A program made the translations under genes and the position numbers. The notes beneath the pieces were generated by a model that saw nothing but the letters and a program-made list of their open reading frames with translations, was not told where the DNA came from and ran no database searches. DNA of 64,000 nucleotides from Verrucomicrobiota bacterium (lineage in GTDB: Bacteria; Verrucomicrobiota; Verrucomicrobiia; Opitutales; Opitutaceae): contig JAEWKR010000009.1 in assembly GCA_023457715.1 (NCBI GenBank), forward strand, positions 10,079 through 74,078, read 5' to 3'. Every line of letters starts with the position of its first letter. Position 1 is the stretch's first letter. This document shows positions 1-8,478 of this stretch, piece after piece.

Positions 1-1465
1 TGATCTTGAAACGCGGCGCGTGGTCGCGGAGGCGCGAGCCCCGCACACCTTGATCGCAGGACTGCCCGTCGGGCACATGGAGCAGAATCCCCAGGAGTGG
101 GCTGACGCCATGGATCGCGTGATCATGGAGGTCGCGCAAAAGATCGATCGTTCCCGCGTGCGCGGCATCGGCGTGTCCGGCCAGCAGCACGGTTTCGTGC
201 CGCTCGACGCCCAGGGCCAGGTGATCCGGGCGGCCAAGCTGTGGTGCGATACCAGCACCGCGCCGGAATGCGCGATCATCACCAAAAAGCTCGGGGGGCC
301 GAAGGCGGCGATCCGGAAGACCGGGAATCTCATTTTGCCCGGCTTCACCGCCGCCAAGATCCTCTGGCTCAAGCGTCACGAACCCGCGAACTACCGGCGC
401 CTGCGCCACGTCCTGCTGCCGCACGATTTCCTGAATTTTCACCTCACCGGCAACACCTTCATGGAGTACGGTGATGCCTCCGGAACCGCCCTGATGGACG
501 TCAAGACCCGCAAGTGGTCAAAGGACGTGATTCAAGCCATCGACAAGAATCTGGCGGACTGGCTTCCGGCGATCAGCGGTTCGGACCGTGCCGCGGGAAC
601 CCTTCGTCCGCAGCTTGCGGAACGCTATGGGCTCTCGGCGGACGTGGTCGTCAGCGCCGGCGGCGGCGACAACATGATGGGCGCCATCGGCACGGGCAAC
701 GTCAGCGCGGGCGTGGTCACCGCCAGCTTCGGCACCAGCGGGACCATCTACGCGTATGCCGCCAAGCCGGTGATTGATCCCCAGGGCGAGATCGCCGCGT
801 TCTGCTCGTCGACCGGCGGCTGGTTGCCGCTCCTCTGCACGATGAATGTCACCACCGTGACCGAGCAGATCCGCTCCCTCTTCGGTTACGACCATGGCGC
901 GCTGGAGGCCGCGGTGAATGGGGCGCCGGTGGGTGCGAACGGCCTCACGCTGCTCCCGTACTTCGCGGGCGAACGGACGCCCAACGTGCCGGACGGTTCG
1001 GGCGTCTGGCTTGGGCTCAACCAGACCACGCTCACCCGCGGTCACATGGCGCGCAGCGCGATGGAAGGCGTGACCATGGGCATGAACTATGGATTGCGCC
1101 GGCTCGCCGATCTCGGCGTGAAGCCGAAGGAAATCCGGGTCACCGGCGGTGGCGCCAAGTCGGCCGGCTGGCGTCAGATCATGGCTGACATCTTCGGCGT
1201 GCCCGTCGTCGGCATGGTCGAGGATGAAGGCGCCGCCCTGGGCGGCGCGCTTCAGGCGGCGTGGTGCGTGGCGCGACGCGACAACGCGAAAGCCGCCATC
1301 ACCGACTTCACCAATGGCACGGTCGCGTTGAAGGAAGAGTCCCGTTGTGTGCCGAACAAGGCCAACGTCGCCCGGTACCGCGAACTCCAGGCACTGCAGG
1401 ACAAGCTGAGCCTGAGCCTGCGCGAGGTCTTCGTCGCGCAGCGCAAGTTTGCGGCGAAAGCCTGA
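1..1465 (+). CDS. xylB: xylulokinase, 5'-truncated by window edge
   Basis: FGGY-family sugar kinase that phosphorylates D-xylulose to D-xylulose 5-phosphate in the cytoplasm. The frame is open from base 2, and the residues before the first possible start (GTG at 20) already match the family N-terminus, so the true start lies upstream of the window. Visible family features are the GHMEQNPQEW segment, SGQQHGFV near residue 53, GGGDNMMGAIGTG in the middle, ITGGG-like VTGGGAKSAGWRQ near residue 375 and DEGAALGGALQA near residue 403. Only about 10-20 N-terminal residues seem to be missing. A strong hairpin terminator follows. The product could in principle be another pentulose kinase, but xylulokinase fits best. 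Confidence 0.93.
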   Translation, partial: DLETRRVVAEARAPHTLIAGLPVGHMEQNPQEWADAMDRVIMEVAQKIDRSRVRGIGVSGQQHGFVPLDAQGQVIRAAKLWCDTSTAPECAIITKKLGGPKAAIRKTGNLILPGFTAAKILWLKRHEPANYRRLRHVLLPHDFLNFHLTGNTFMEYGDASGTALMDVKTRKWSKDVIQAIDKNLADWLPAISGSDRAAGTLRPQLAERYGLSADVVVSAGGGDNMMGAIGTGNVSAGVVTASFGTSGTIYAYAAKPVIDPQGEIAAFCSSTGGWLPLLCTMNVTTVTEQIRSLFGYDHGALEAAVNGAPVGANGLTLLPYFAGERTPNVPDGSGVWLGLNQTTLTRGHMARSAMEGVTMGMNYGLRRLADLGVKPKEIRVTGGGAKSAGWRQIMADIFGVPVVGMVEDEGAALGGALQAAWCVARRDNAKAAITDFTNGTVALKEESRCVPNKANVARYRELQALQDKLSLSLREVFVAQRKFAAKA

Positions 1466-1528
1466 GGTAAGTTGTCCCGCCTTTAGGCGGAATGCCTTTC
1501 CTCACGCGCCCGGACCCGCTTGATACCG

Positions 1529-1561
1529 CGGCCGCACGAAGGTGTTCGTGCGGCCGTTTTT
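1529..1561 (+). terminator. intrinsic terminator of the xylulokinase gene
   Basis: Perfect 12-bp stem (CGGCCGCACGAA at 1529-1540, complement at 1545-1556) with a GGTG loop, followed directly by five T residues. It lies 64 bases after the xylulokinase stop codon. Confidence 0.9.
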
Positions 1562-1637
1562 CTGGCGGGGAGGCTTCCACGTCGGAAGCGTTCCGTTTGA
1601 GCCCCGAAGGCCGCGATGGCTCGTGAAGACAACGGAG

Positions 1638-1682
1638 GCGGGCGGGCCGCCCGCGGTCCAGTTTGCGGGCAGCTCGCCCGCA
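1638..1682. repeat. GCGGGCGGGCCGCCCGC-type palindromic repeat
   Basis: A GC-only palindromic core followed by GGTCCA, then a second hairpin (TGCGGGC 1664-1670 pairing with GCCCGCA 1676-1682). The core plus GGTCC is shared with the repeats at 8945-9080. It sits just after the 3' end of the minus-strand exported-protein gene. Confidence 0.7.
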
Positions 1683-1688
1683 TTCCGC

Positions 1689-2315
1689 TTATCCGCGTCG
1701 GGCGAGCAGCTGGCGCGCGACGGTCGTGGGGTCGAAGCTGGCGGGGCCCACGGCGGTGCCGACGGTTGGCTCGTACAGCGCGAGTTCACCTTCGGGGGTA
1801 AGCCACGTCAGGACCTCGGCCACGCCGTCGCGCACGGGGACACACAGAATCCGGGGCCGCGCCTCGGCCACCAATGCGGCCACCGCCTGGATCGCTTGCG
1901 CGCGCTCGACGGCGGTAGCGGTCGGGGAAGGTTCGAAGCCATGCCGCCCGCCGGAAGCGGTCCACCGCGCGAGTGCGCGATCGAACCCCTCCTGCACGCC
2001 GGCGTGGATCGGAAAGACGCCAATGAACAGATCGCGGCCGAAGTTGCGGTGGCGCCACCGCACCACCGCGATGGTGTGCCGGGCCCCCGACGGAAGTCGT
2101 ACTGTCGCAGCGCGCGCGACCACTCCGGGAAAGGTCTGCCGCAGCTTCTGGAGGTACGCCGCTGTGCTCGGATAACAGCCGTTCGCGACGTAACGGTCGT
2201 CCGGCCACCAAGGAGGCCGCGGGTCGGTGTGCGTCCCCTCGCCACGAACGGCGGTCACCGCGCCCAGGACGAGGAGGAAGGGAAGGACGGTCGCGAGCAA
2301 GGCGTGCAAGTTCAT
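1689..2315 (-). CDS. exported protein of unknown function
   Basis: A 208-residue protein. I chose the ATG at 2315 because it places a signal-peptide-like stretch (MNLHALLATVLPFLLVLGAV, then TAVRGEG) at the N-terminus; an in-frame ATG at 2366 would add 17 unconvincing residues. No catalytic motif is recognised. The mature part has one Cys near residue 46 (NGCYPS), tryptophans and basic residues. It is divergent from the MocR regulator gene at 2371, with only 55 bp between the starts, so they may share a control region. I cannot assign a function. Confidence 0.6.
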   Translation of the reverse strand: MNLHALLATVLPFLLVLGAVTAVRGEGTHTDPRPPWWPDDRYVANGCYPSTAAYLQKLRQTFPGVVARAATVRLPSGARHTIAVVRWRHRNFGRDLFIGVFPIHAGVQEGFDRALARWTASGGRHGFEPSPTATAVERAQAIQAVAALVAEARPRILCVPVRDGVAEVLTWLTPEGELALYEPTVGTAVGPASFDPTTVARQLLARRG

Positions 2316-2370
2316 GCTCGCAGCGTACGCTGAAGTTGCTCTCCCATGTAGGCCCACTCCCGTCAAAACG

Positions 2371-3828
2371 ATGGTACCACTTTCCGCCCTGCCCGGGACC
2401 CGCGGGCTGCCGCCGGCAACCCTCAGCCTGCTGCGGCTGGATGCGCGGGCGGCAAAGCCGCTGCAGCAGCAGTTGCTGGAGCAGCTCCGGGGGGCGATTC
2501 TCGATCAGTCCCTCCGCCCGCGGCAGCAACTGCCGTCCTCGCGAGCCCTTGCCGCCCAGCTCGGCGTGTCGCGCAACACCGTGCTCGCCGTATTCGACCA
2601 GCTCATCAGCGAGGGTTACCTGCAGGGATCACGCGGATCGGGAACGTATATCTCAGCGGAGTTGCCGGAGACGTTCATGCGGCCGGTTGGCCGGTCTGTC
2701 CCGGTGGCGCCCGTCCGGGCAGCGGCGGTGCCACCTCCCTCACTCGTGCCCCGTCCATTTCGGCCGTGCATGCCGTCCGTGGCTGAGTTTCCCCTTGAAA
2801 CGTGGGAACGGCTGCGTCGGCGCGTCCTGAATCGCAAGGGCTCGCGGCTGCTGATGTACTGCTCTCCGGCGGGGGATGAACAGCTGCGGGAGCAGATTGC
2901 CCTTTATCTCCGGGATCATCGCGGTGTTCGGTGCGATCCTGCGCAGGTGATCGTCACCGCCGGCGCGCAGCAGGCGTTCGGGCTTATCGGCCGGGCCATG
3001 GCGCGGCGCGGCCAGGCGATCTGGTTCGAGGATCCCGGCTATATCGAGGCCCGCCTCGCGTTCGAGAACAGCGGGCTTGTGATCGTGCCTCAGGCGGTCG
3101 ATTCGGAAGGTCTCACGGTCCCGACCTGGACGACCGGTGCGCCGCAACTCGTCTACACGACGCCCTCCCGCCAGTTCCCGCTCGGTCACACCATGTCGCT
3201 GGCCCGCCGGATGGCGTGGCTGCGGTTCGCCGCCGAGCATCAGGCGTGGATCGTGGAGGACGACTATGACAGCGAGTTTCGCTATGAAGGACGCCCGTTG
3301 CCCTCGTTGCAGGGCCTGCTGCCCGAGGCGCGGGTGATTTACGTGGGCACGTTCAGCAAGGCCTTGTTCCCTTCGTTGCGCATGGGCTACGTCGTCGCGC
3401 CGATCGAGCGGCTGCGGGCATTCTGGGAAGCGAAAGAAACGGCGGACCTCCACGCGCCGGCGATCGATCAGGCCGTCGTGGCGGCCTTCATGCGCGAGGG
3501 CCATTTTGTCCGGCACCTGCGCGCGATGCGGACGCTTTATGCGGAACGAGCGGAGGTGTTCGCCGAGGCGGCCAGAAAGGAATGGCGCGGCCTCGTGACG
3601 CTCGACTCCATCGGCGCCGGATTGAACGTGGCCGGATGGGTCGACGAGGACCGGGTGGAACGACTTTCGGAGGCGGCGCGCGCCCGCGGGTATGAGGCGA
3701 TCCCGGTGAGCCGTTACGCCGTCACCGCCAAGGTGCGCCCCGGCTTCTTCTTTGGTTTCGGGGCCTATCCCCCGGCCCTGATCCGCCGAAGCGCGCACGA
3801 ACTCGGGCGCTTTTGGCGGAGCGCTTGA
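2371..3828 (+). CDS. MocR-family transcriptional regulator (GntR HTH fused to aminotransferase fold)
   Basis: A 485-residue PdxR/MocR-type regulator. A winged GntR HTH spans about residues 20-85 (PSSRALAAQLGVSRNTVLAV). A class I aminotransferase-like domain fills residues 110-480, with the PLP-binding lysine at residue 330 (GTFSKALFPSLRMGY) and the upstream DDYDSEF motif. Such proteins bind PLP and usually control PLP synthesis or amino-acid/amine metabolism. I chose the ATG at 2371 because the HTH domain then starts at the usual distance; the frame is open further upstream. The amine oxidase gene begins 34 bases downstream, so it may be co-transcribed or a target. That link is inference. Confidence 0.9.
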   Translation: MVPLSALPGTRGLPPATLSLLRLDARAAKPLQQQLLEQLRGAILDQSLRPRQQLPSSRALAAQLGVSRNTVLAVFDQLISEGYLQGSRGSGTYISAELPETFMRPVGRSVPVAPVRAAAVPPPSLVPRPFRPCMPSVAEFPLETWERLRRRVLNRKGSRLLMYCSPAGDEQLREQIALYLRDHRGVRCDPAQVIVTAGAQQAFGLIGRAMARRGQAIWFEDPGYIEARLAFENSGLVIVPQAVDSEGLTVPTWTTGAPQLVYTTPSRQFPLGHTMSLARRMAWLRFAAEHQAWIVEDDYDSEFRYEGRPLPSLQGLLPEARVIYVGTFSKALFPSLRMGYVVAPIERLRAFWEAKETADLHAPAIDQAVVAAFMREGHFVRHLRAMRTLYAERAEVFAEAARKEWRGLVTLDSIGAGLNVAGWVDEDRVERLSEAARARGYEAIPVSRYAVTAKVRPGFFFGFGAYPPALIRRSAHELGRFWRSA

Positions 3829-3862
3829 CCGCACCGACCGCCGGGCCCGGGGTCTAGGTGCC

Positions 3863-5158
3863 ATGGCCCGACGAATTGCTGATGTGATTGTGGTGGGCGC
3901 CGGCGTTGCCGGACTGAGCGTCGCCGCGGAACTCAGTCGGCGGGGGCTCACCGTCATTCTGCTCGAGGCGCGGGAACGCCTGGGCGGTCGGGTGCACACG
4001 GAGCGGCCCCGCGGGTGGCGCGAACCGGTGGAGTTGGGCGCGCAGTTTGTGCACGAAGGGAATGAAGCTTTTTGCGGCTTCCTGCGCCAGCACGGCATCA
4101 GGACCGTCACCGCCCCGGGCAGGCATTGGCGCCTCGCAGACGGGGTCTGGGCGCCCGTTGACATCACGCGCCGGGTGGCTGCGGTCACCGCGCAGATACC
4201 CGAGCGCACGCCGGCGTCGTTTGCCGGCTTTCTGCGCCGTCGGGGAAAGAAGCTGGATCCCGTTGATCGGGAGATGGCGGTCGGTTTCGTGGAGGAGTTC
4301 AACGGCGCCCCGCTGGCCGACATGAGTGCCGCGGCGGTGGCGGGGGCGACCCTGGATGACGACGGACAGTATATCGTGCCCGACGGGTACGATCGCTTCG
4401 TGTACGCACTGGCCTCGACGATCCATCTGCCGCGGACGCGAATATTCCTCGAGGCGCCGGTCAAACGGATCGCGTGGGCGAAGCGCGAGGTCCGGGTGCA
4501 GACGGCACGGCGCACGTTTGTCGCGGCGGCGGCCGTCATCACCGTCCCGGCTGGGGTGCTGCAGGCTGGTCCCGGCAAGGCGGGCGGCATCGCGTTTGCT
4601 CCGGATATCCCCGGCGTCCTCAAGCGGGTGAGGGGAATCGGCATCGGCCATGTGATCCGCCTCTCGTTTCGCTTTGACCGCCGGCAGTGGCCGCGACTGT
4701 TTCCCCCGGCGTTGCGGGAGGCGGCCGCGGGAGGATTCGGTTTTCTGCACACGCAGACCGACGGCGTCCCGGTGTGGTGGTCGCTCTCTCAAGAGCCCAC
4801 CCTGACCGGTTGGGCTGGCGGTCCGCGCGCGGAGCAGCTCGCACGCCGCAACGACGCGGCGCTTGCGAAGATCGCGCTCGACTCGGCGGCGGCCTGCTTC
4901 GGGCAGCCCCGGAACGCGTTTGCAGCGGCTCTTCGCGGGGTGGTGACGCACAACTGGTCGCGGGATCCGTACAGCCGAGGTGGATACAGCTATATCCGGG
5001 TGGGTAACGACGATGCCGCCCGCGAGTTCCGCCAGCCGGTGAAGGACACGCTTTTCTTTGCCGGCGAGGCGACCGCGGAGGGAGACGAGGTCGGCACCGT
5101 GCATGGCGCGTATGCCAGCGGCCTGAGGGTGGCCAGCGAAGTCTGCGCCGCGGTGTGA
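3863..5158 (+). CDS. flavin-containing amine oxidase
   Basis: A 431-residue FAD-dependent oxidase of the monoamine/polyamine oxidase family, expected to oxidise a primary or secondary amine to the aldehyde with release of H2O2. The dinucleotide-binding motif GAGVAGLSVAAELSRRG lies at residues 11-27. The GG(R) substrate-channel segment ERLGGRVHTE follows, and the C-terminal FAD contact FFAGEATAEGDEVGTVHGAY is close to the end. No signal peptide is obvious, so it is probably cytoplasmic. It sits directly after the MocR regulator on the same strand. The substrate cannot be read from the sequence. Confidence 0.88.
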   Translation: MARRIADVIVVGAGVAGLSVAAELSRRGLTVILLEARERLGGRVHTERPRGWREPVELGAQFVHEGNEAFCGFLRQHGIRTVTAPGRHWRLADGVWAPVDITRRVAAVTAQIPERTPASFAGFLRRRGKKLDPVDREMAVGFVEEFNGAPLADMSAAAVAGATLDDDGQYIVPDGYDRFVYALASTIHLPRTRIFLEAPVKRIAWAKREVRVQTARRTFVAAAAVITVPAGVLQAGPGKAGGIAFAPDIPGVLKRVRGIGIGHVIRLSFRFDRRQWPRLFPPALREAAAGGFGFLHTQTDGVPVWWSLSQEPTLTGWAGGPRAEQLARRNDAALAKIALDSAAACFGQPRNAFAAALRGVVTHNWSRDPYSRGGYSYIRVGNDDAAREFRQPVKDTLFFAGEATAEGDEVGTVHGAYASGLRVASEVCAAV

Positions 5159-5160
5159 GG

Positions 5161-5299
5161 GGGGAAGGAAGGGAATGAGGGAGTGAGGGAGTGAGGGTCG
5201 ATCCCTCAATCCCTAACTCCCTGACTCCCTCAATCCCTCAATCCCTCATTCCCTCCCTCCCTCATTCCCTCCATCCCTCATTCCCTCCATCCCTCCCTC
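5161..5299. repeat. GAGGGAGT / CCCTCA inverted repeat array
   Basis: Begins two bases after the amine oxidase stop. A short arm of GAGGGAGTGAGGGAGTGAGGG (about 5178-5197) is followed by a longer complementary arm of CCCTCAATCCCTCA-type units to 5299, which ends at the stop codon of the convergent MBL gene. It could form a long imperfect hairpin and act as a two-way terminator. Related units recur at 28597-28668 and 46361-46400. Confidence 0.8.
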
Positions 5300-6128
5300 A
5301 CCGCGCGAAGAACGGATTGTGCGTTTTTTCCTGCACCAGCGTTGTGAGCGGACCATGCCCGCACGCGAACACGGTGTCGCGCGGGAGGCTCATCAGCTTC
5401 ACCTGGTTGTTGCGGTATTGTTCCTTGTAGGCCGCCGGGGTGGGGGCGCCACCCATGGACGAGGAGAAGAGAGAGTCGCCCACGACCGCCATCGGCCAGC
5501 TGAGCCCGGTGATGAAATAGCTCGTCTGCCCCGGCGAGTGACCGGGCGTATACAACGTCTTGATGGCGACCACGCCGAGGTGGAAGTGGGCGTTCTCCTT
5601 GAAGGTCTTCGCGCCGGGATGGGAGACGGGCTCGACCTCGCTCGACCACACCTCGGCCTTGGTGCTGTCGGCGAGTCGCGCCAGGTCGGCGACATGGTCC
5701 TCGTGGGTGTGGGTGATGAAGAGGTAGCGCAGGGTCAGGCCTTCCGCGGCGATGAGATCGAGCATGGGTTCCGCACTCGGTCCGGTGTCAAAGGCCGCTG
5801 CGATGCGTTCGCGGGGATCCCAGATCAGGTAGCTGTTAACCGTCATGTCGCCATAGGCGCCGTTGAACGCGGCGAACGCTCGCGGGAAGACCGGCTGCTG
5901 CGGATACCACCGTTTGTGCGCGAGATCCTCCAGCGCGTTGGGCGAAAGTCGGAGATGACGCGCGACCCGCCTCAGGACAGCGTCCAACGGTTTGCCCGCC
6001 TTGATGGCGTTCAGGTCCTCCAGCGAAACCTCCGCCCGTTTGGCGAGGTCTGCGTCGGCGATCCCCATGCCCCGTTGGGCCTTGTTGATGACGTCGTTGA
6101 AATTGTCTTCGAGCGGGATGCGCGGCAT
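5298..6128 (-). CDS. MBL-fold hydrolase with N-terminal XRE-like HTH
   Basis: A 276-residue protein in two parts. Residues 1-75 resemble a Cro/XRE helix-turn-helix (GIADADLAKRAEVSLEDLNAI). Residues 90-276 are a glyoxalase II-like metallo-beta-lactamase domain with a full metal-ligand set: H140, H142, D144, H145 (THTHEDH), H197 (TPGH), D218 (VGDS) and H258 (CGHG). It probably hydrolyses a thioester or similar substrate, or has a dioxygenase-type role. Start ATG at 6128; the open frame upstream is made only of repeat sequence and is not coding. A fusion of a DNA-binding-type domain to an MBL enzyme is unusual. Confidence 0.85.
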   Translation of the reverse strand: MPRIPLEDNFNDVINKAQRGMGIADADLAKRAEVSLEDLNAIKAGKPLDAVLRRVARHLRLSPNALEDLAHKRWYPQQPVFPRAFAAFNGAYGDMTVNSYLIWDPRERIAAAFDTGPSAEPMLDLIAAEGLTLRYLFITHTHEDHVADLARLADSTKAEVWSSEVEPVSHPGAKTFKENAHFHLGVVAIKTLYTPGHSPGQTSYFITGLSWPMAVVGDSLFSSSMGGAPTPAAYKEQYRNNQVKLMSLPRDTVFACGHGPLTTLVQEKTHNPFFAR

Positions 6129-6136
6129 TCGCTGAA

Positions 6137-6255
<119 letters not shown>

Positions 6256-6390
6256 GAGTCCGCGGCTATCCGAACGTAGCGAAGAGCGCCAGCGATTCGA
6301 CGGCTGACCTCCAAAGCCCCGACAAATAAACCGGTCTGGCGCGAGGACCCAGGCCTCTGTGCTCTCTGTGGCTACTTCGGAATCCAGGTC

Positions 6391-6477
6391 CAACATTCAA
6401 CATCCAACCTTTACTTCGATGTTCGATGTTCAGCGCTCGATGTTCGAGTTGAACGTTGAGTATTGGATGTTGGACGT
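6391..6477. repeat. GTCCAACATTCAACATCC inverted repeat
   Basis: The left arm GTCCAACATTCAACATCCAAC pairs imperfectly with the right end (GTTGAACG..TTGGATGTTGGAC, ending about 6475). TTCGATGTTCGATGTTC units in between are the reverse complement of the array at 6137-6254. Potential hairpin 13 bases before the rbsD-like start codon. Confidence 0.8.
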
Positions 6478-6489
6478 TGTTCTTGCCTC

Positions 6490-6879
6490 ATGCTGATCAA
6501 AGGAATCCTCAACCCCGCCGTGTTGTCCTTGCTGGCGCGGGTCCGACACACAAACGCGTTGGTGATTGCGGATCGGGGGTTTCCTTCCTGGCACGGGTTG
6601 GAGACGGTCGACCTTTCGCTGGTCGATGACGTGCCGACGGTGCTGCAGGTGCTGGCGGCGGTGCGGGCGAACTTCACCGTCGCCGAAGCGTGCATGGCCG
6701 AGGAGTTCCTGAAGGCGAATACCGATCAGACGCGCCAGAAGTTCGCGGCCGCGCTCGCCGGGGTGAAACTGACCCATGAGCCGCACGTCGCTTTCAAGCG
6801 GCGGGTGCCGCTGGCCGTCGGTCTCATCCGTACCGGCGACACGACCCAATACGCGAACCTGATCCTGATCTCGGGCTGA
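6490..6879 (+). CDS. RbsD/FucU-family sugar mutarotase (D-ribose pyranase-like)
   Basis: A 129-residue protein matching the RbsD family: GILNPAVLSLLARVRHTN at the N-terminus, with the active-site His of the RHTN segment, ADRGFPSW, and the C-terminal TTQYANLILISG. These enzymes interconvert the pyranose and furanose forms of ribose or the anomers of fucose. The ATG at 6490 gives the usual family length; the frame upstream runs into repeats. No ribokinase or ABC transporter is adjacent. The next gene is an SDR dehydrogenase, so a role in sugar or sugar-acid catabolism is likely, but the substrate is open. Confidence 0.85.
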   Translation: MLIKGILNPAVLSLLARVRHTNALVIADRGFPSWHGLETVDLSLVDDVPTVLQVLAAVRANFTVAEACMAEEFLKANTDQTRQKFAAALAGVKLTHEPHVAFKRRVPLAVGLIRTGDTTQYANLILISG

Positions 6880-6880
6880 G

Positions 6881-6974
6881 GGATTTATGATTTACGATTC
6901 GTGATTGGAACGGTGTTCGCCGCTCCCTCTGGAGGCCGGCTCGAATCATAAATCAAAATTCGAAAATATAAATC
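6881..6974. repeat. GGATTTATGATTTACGATT inverted repeat
   Basis: The left arm (6881-6908) starts one base after the rbsD-like stop. The right arm (6941-6974, CGAATCATAAATCAAAATTCG) is its imperfect reverse complement. The same unit recurs at 50990-51067 inside the MacAB-like operon, also touching a stop codon. Confidence 0.85.
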
Positions 6975-7043
6975 CCCAGAGGACACGTGTCCTTGTTTTG
7001 CGGTTGCCAGCACCCCGGGCGTGCGCATTTGTGCGTCATCCTC

Positions 7044-7835
7044 ATGAGCAACCCCACCGACTATCTCACCTCCCTGTATTCCCTCGCCGGCAAGGTCGCC
7101 GTTGTCATTGGCGGCACGGGCGAACTTTGCGGCGCGATGGCCGAAGGCATGGCGGGCGCCGGCGCGGAGGTGGTGCTGGTGGGCCGCAACGAGGAAAAGG
7201 CCCGGGTGCGGCTGGACCGGATCCAGGCCGCCGGGGGCAAGGCGTATTTTGTCTCCGCCGAGGCGAGCGAAAAGGCGTCGTTGGAGGCTTTGCTCCAGAC
7301 CGTTCTCCAACGGTCGGGGAAGGTGGACATCGTCGTGAATGGCGCGGGTGTAAATTCCGCCACGCCGTTCCTCGACATCGCCGAGGATGAATTCGACCGC
7401 ATCGTACGCATCAATCTCAAGGGGGTTTTTCTCGGGTCCCAGATCTTCGGCAAGTATCTCGTGGAACGCGGTGAGGGCGGATCGATCATCAACCTCGGTT
7501 CCATGTCGGGCATTGTCCCGCTGTCCCGGGTGTTCACGTACTCGGCGACGAAGGCCGCCGTGCACAATCTGTCGAAGAATCTCGCGCGGGAATGGGCGCC
7601 GAAAAAGGTGCGGGTCAACACCCTCGTCCCCGGATTCTTCCCGGCCGAACAGAACCGCAAGGTGCTGACGCCCGACCGGGTGGCCTCCATCATGGGGCAC
7701 ACGCCGATGAAGCGGTTCGGTGAGGCGCGTGAGTTGATTGGCGCCACGCTGCTGCTGGCCAGCGACGGTGCCGGCGGCTTTATTACCGGTTCAGAGATCG
7801 TTGTAGACGGTGGTTATCACGCGATGACGATCTGA
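7044..7835 (+). CDS. SDR-family oxidoreductase, possibly D-mannonate/fructuronate-type
   Basis: A 263-residue classical short-chain dehydrogenase. The nucleotide-binding loop is GGTGELCG, rather than the usual TGxxxGIG. NGAG lies mid-protein, and the catalytic set is the Ser in GSMSG with YSATK. The C-terminal FITGSEIVVDGG is typical of the family. The altered GGTGxLC loop resembles SDR enzymes annotated as mannonate oxidoreductases, which would suit the neighbouring sugar mutarotase. That assignment is a guess from memory. ATG at 7044 was chosen because it starts the normal N-terminus (MSNPTDYLTSLYSLAGKVAV). Confidence 0.85.
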   Translation: MSNPTDYLTSLYSLAGKVAVVIGGTGELCGAMAEGMAGAGAEVVLVGRNEEKARVRLDRIQAAGGKAYFVSAEASEKASLEALLQTVLQRSGKVDIVVNGAGVNSATPFLDIAEDEFDRIVRINLKGVFLGSQIFGKYLVERGEGGSIINLGSMSGIVPLSRVFTYSATKAAVHNLSKNLAREWAPKKVRVNTLVPGFFPAEQNRKVLTPDRVASIMGHTPMKRFGEARELIGATLLLASDGAGGFITGSEIVVDGGYHAMTI

Positions 7836-7904
7836 GCCCGGCGCCATGCCGCGCTGGCGCGCGGCGGGGCGGTGTCGGTGCCGTGCGCTGTAGTTTGCGC
7901 CCGG

Positions 7905-7942
7905 TTGAGCAATAATCCCCGCTTGCTATAGAGACTCTCTAT
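7905..7942 (+). promoter_or_regulatory. promoter with overlapping palindromic operator
   Basis: TTGAGC (7905-7910), a 16-base spacer and TGC-TATAGA (extended -10, TATAGA 7927-7932) fit a sigma-70 promoter with a start near 7939. A perfect inverted repeat ATAGAGA-C-TCTCTAT (7928-7942) covers the -10 and start point. A further half-site TAGAGA lies at 7950-7955. The layout suggests repression, perhaps by the encoded HTH protein itself. Confidence 0.6.
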
Positions 7943-7958
7943 TGCAGTGTAGAGATCT

Positions 7959-8342
7959 ATGCCCAATACTGTGTCGACGAAATTGAAGGAACTGGAAGCG
8001 GCCCGCGCCAAACTCGCCAGCCTCGAGGAGGCGGTGCGCGATGAGATGAAACAGGAACTGGCCAGCCTGCCGCAGAAGTATGGCTTCGACACGGTGGAGG
8101 CGTTCCTGGCTGCGGTGCGGGACGCGGCGGGCGGCCGGCGGGGCCGGCGCAAGGGCGCCAAGGCGGCGGCGCGCACCGGCGGCCGTCGCCAGCGGGCGAA
8201 GATCACGGATGAGACGCGCGCGGAGGTGAAGAAGCTCGTCGAGTCCGGCAAGACCGGCGGTGAGATCGCGAGTTCGCTCGGCATCTCTCTTCCCAGCGTC
8301 CAGAATATCAAGAAGGCGCTCGGGCTGGTGAAGAAGCGCTGA
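7959..8342 (+). CDS. H-NS-like architecture DNA-binding protein (coiled coil + basic linker + HTH)
   Basis: A 127-residue basic protein in three parts. Residues 3-38 form a coiled coil (LKELEAARAKLASLEEAV) followed by KYGFDTVEAFLAAV, resembling the oligomerisation region of H-NS-like proteins. Residues 52-82 are a Gly/Arg/Lys/Ala-rich linker. Residues 83-127 form a resolvase-like HTH (EIASSLGISLPSVQNIKKAL). It probably binds DNA as an oligomer, either as a nucleoid protein or a regulator. It is monocistronic, with its own promoter and an operator-like palindrome 17 bases before the start. I know no precise family name for it. Confidence 0.75.
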   Translation: MPNTVSTKLKELEAARAKLASLEEAVRDEMKQELASLPQKYGFDTVEAFLAAVRDAAGGRRGRRKGAKAAARTGGRRQRAKITDETRAEVKKLVESGKTGGEIASSLGISLPSVQNIKKALGLVKKR

Positions 8343-8478
8343 GGCGCTGTATATATATTCCCGTCCGGCGGTGAAAGCGCGGGCGCCTTCCGGCGTCCAC
8401 GCCTCCGCCCGGTGTGCGGGGGCGCGAATCATTGCACCCGGTTCGTTGCCGCCGCCCTCTACGGCCGCCTTTTCTGGC

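Noticed and set aside
7959..8342. Antitoxin of a toxin-antitoxin pair
   Set aside because: No toxin-sized partner gene is adjacent; ruvX follows with a different role.
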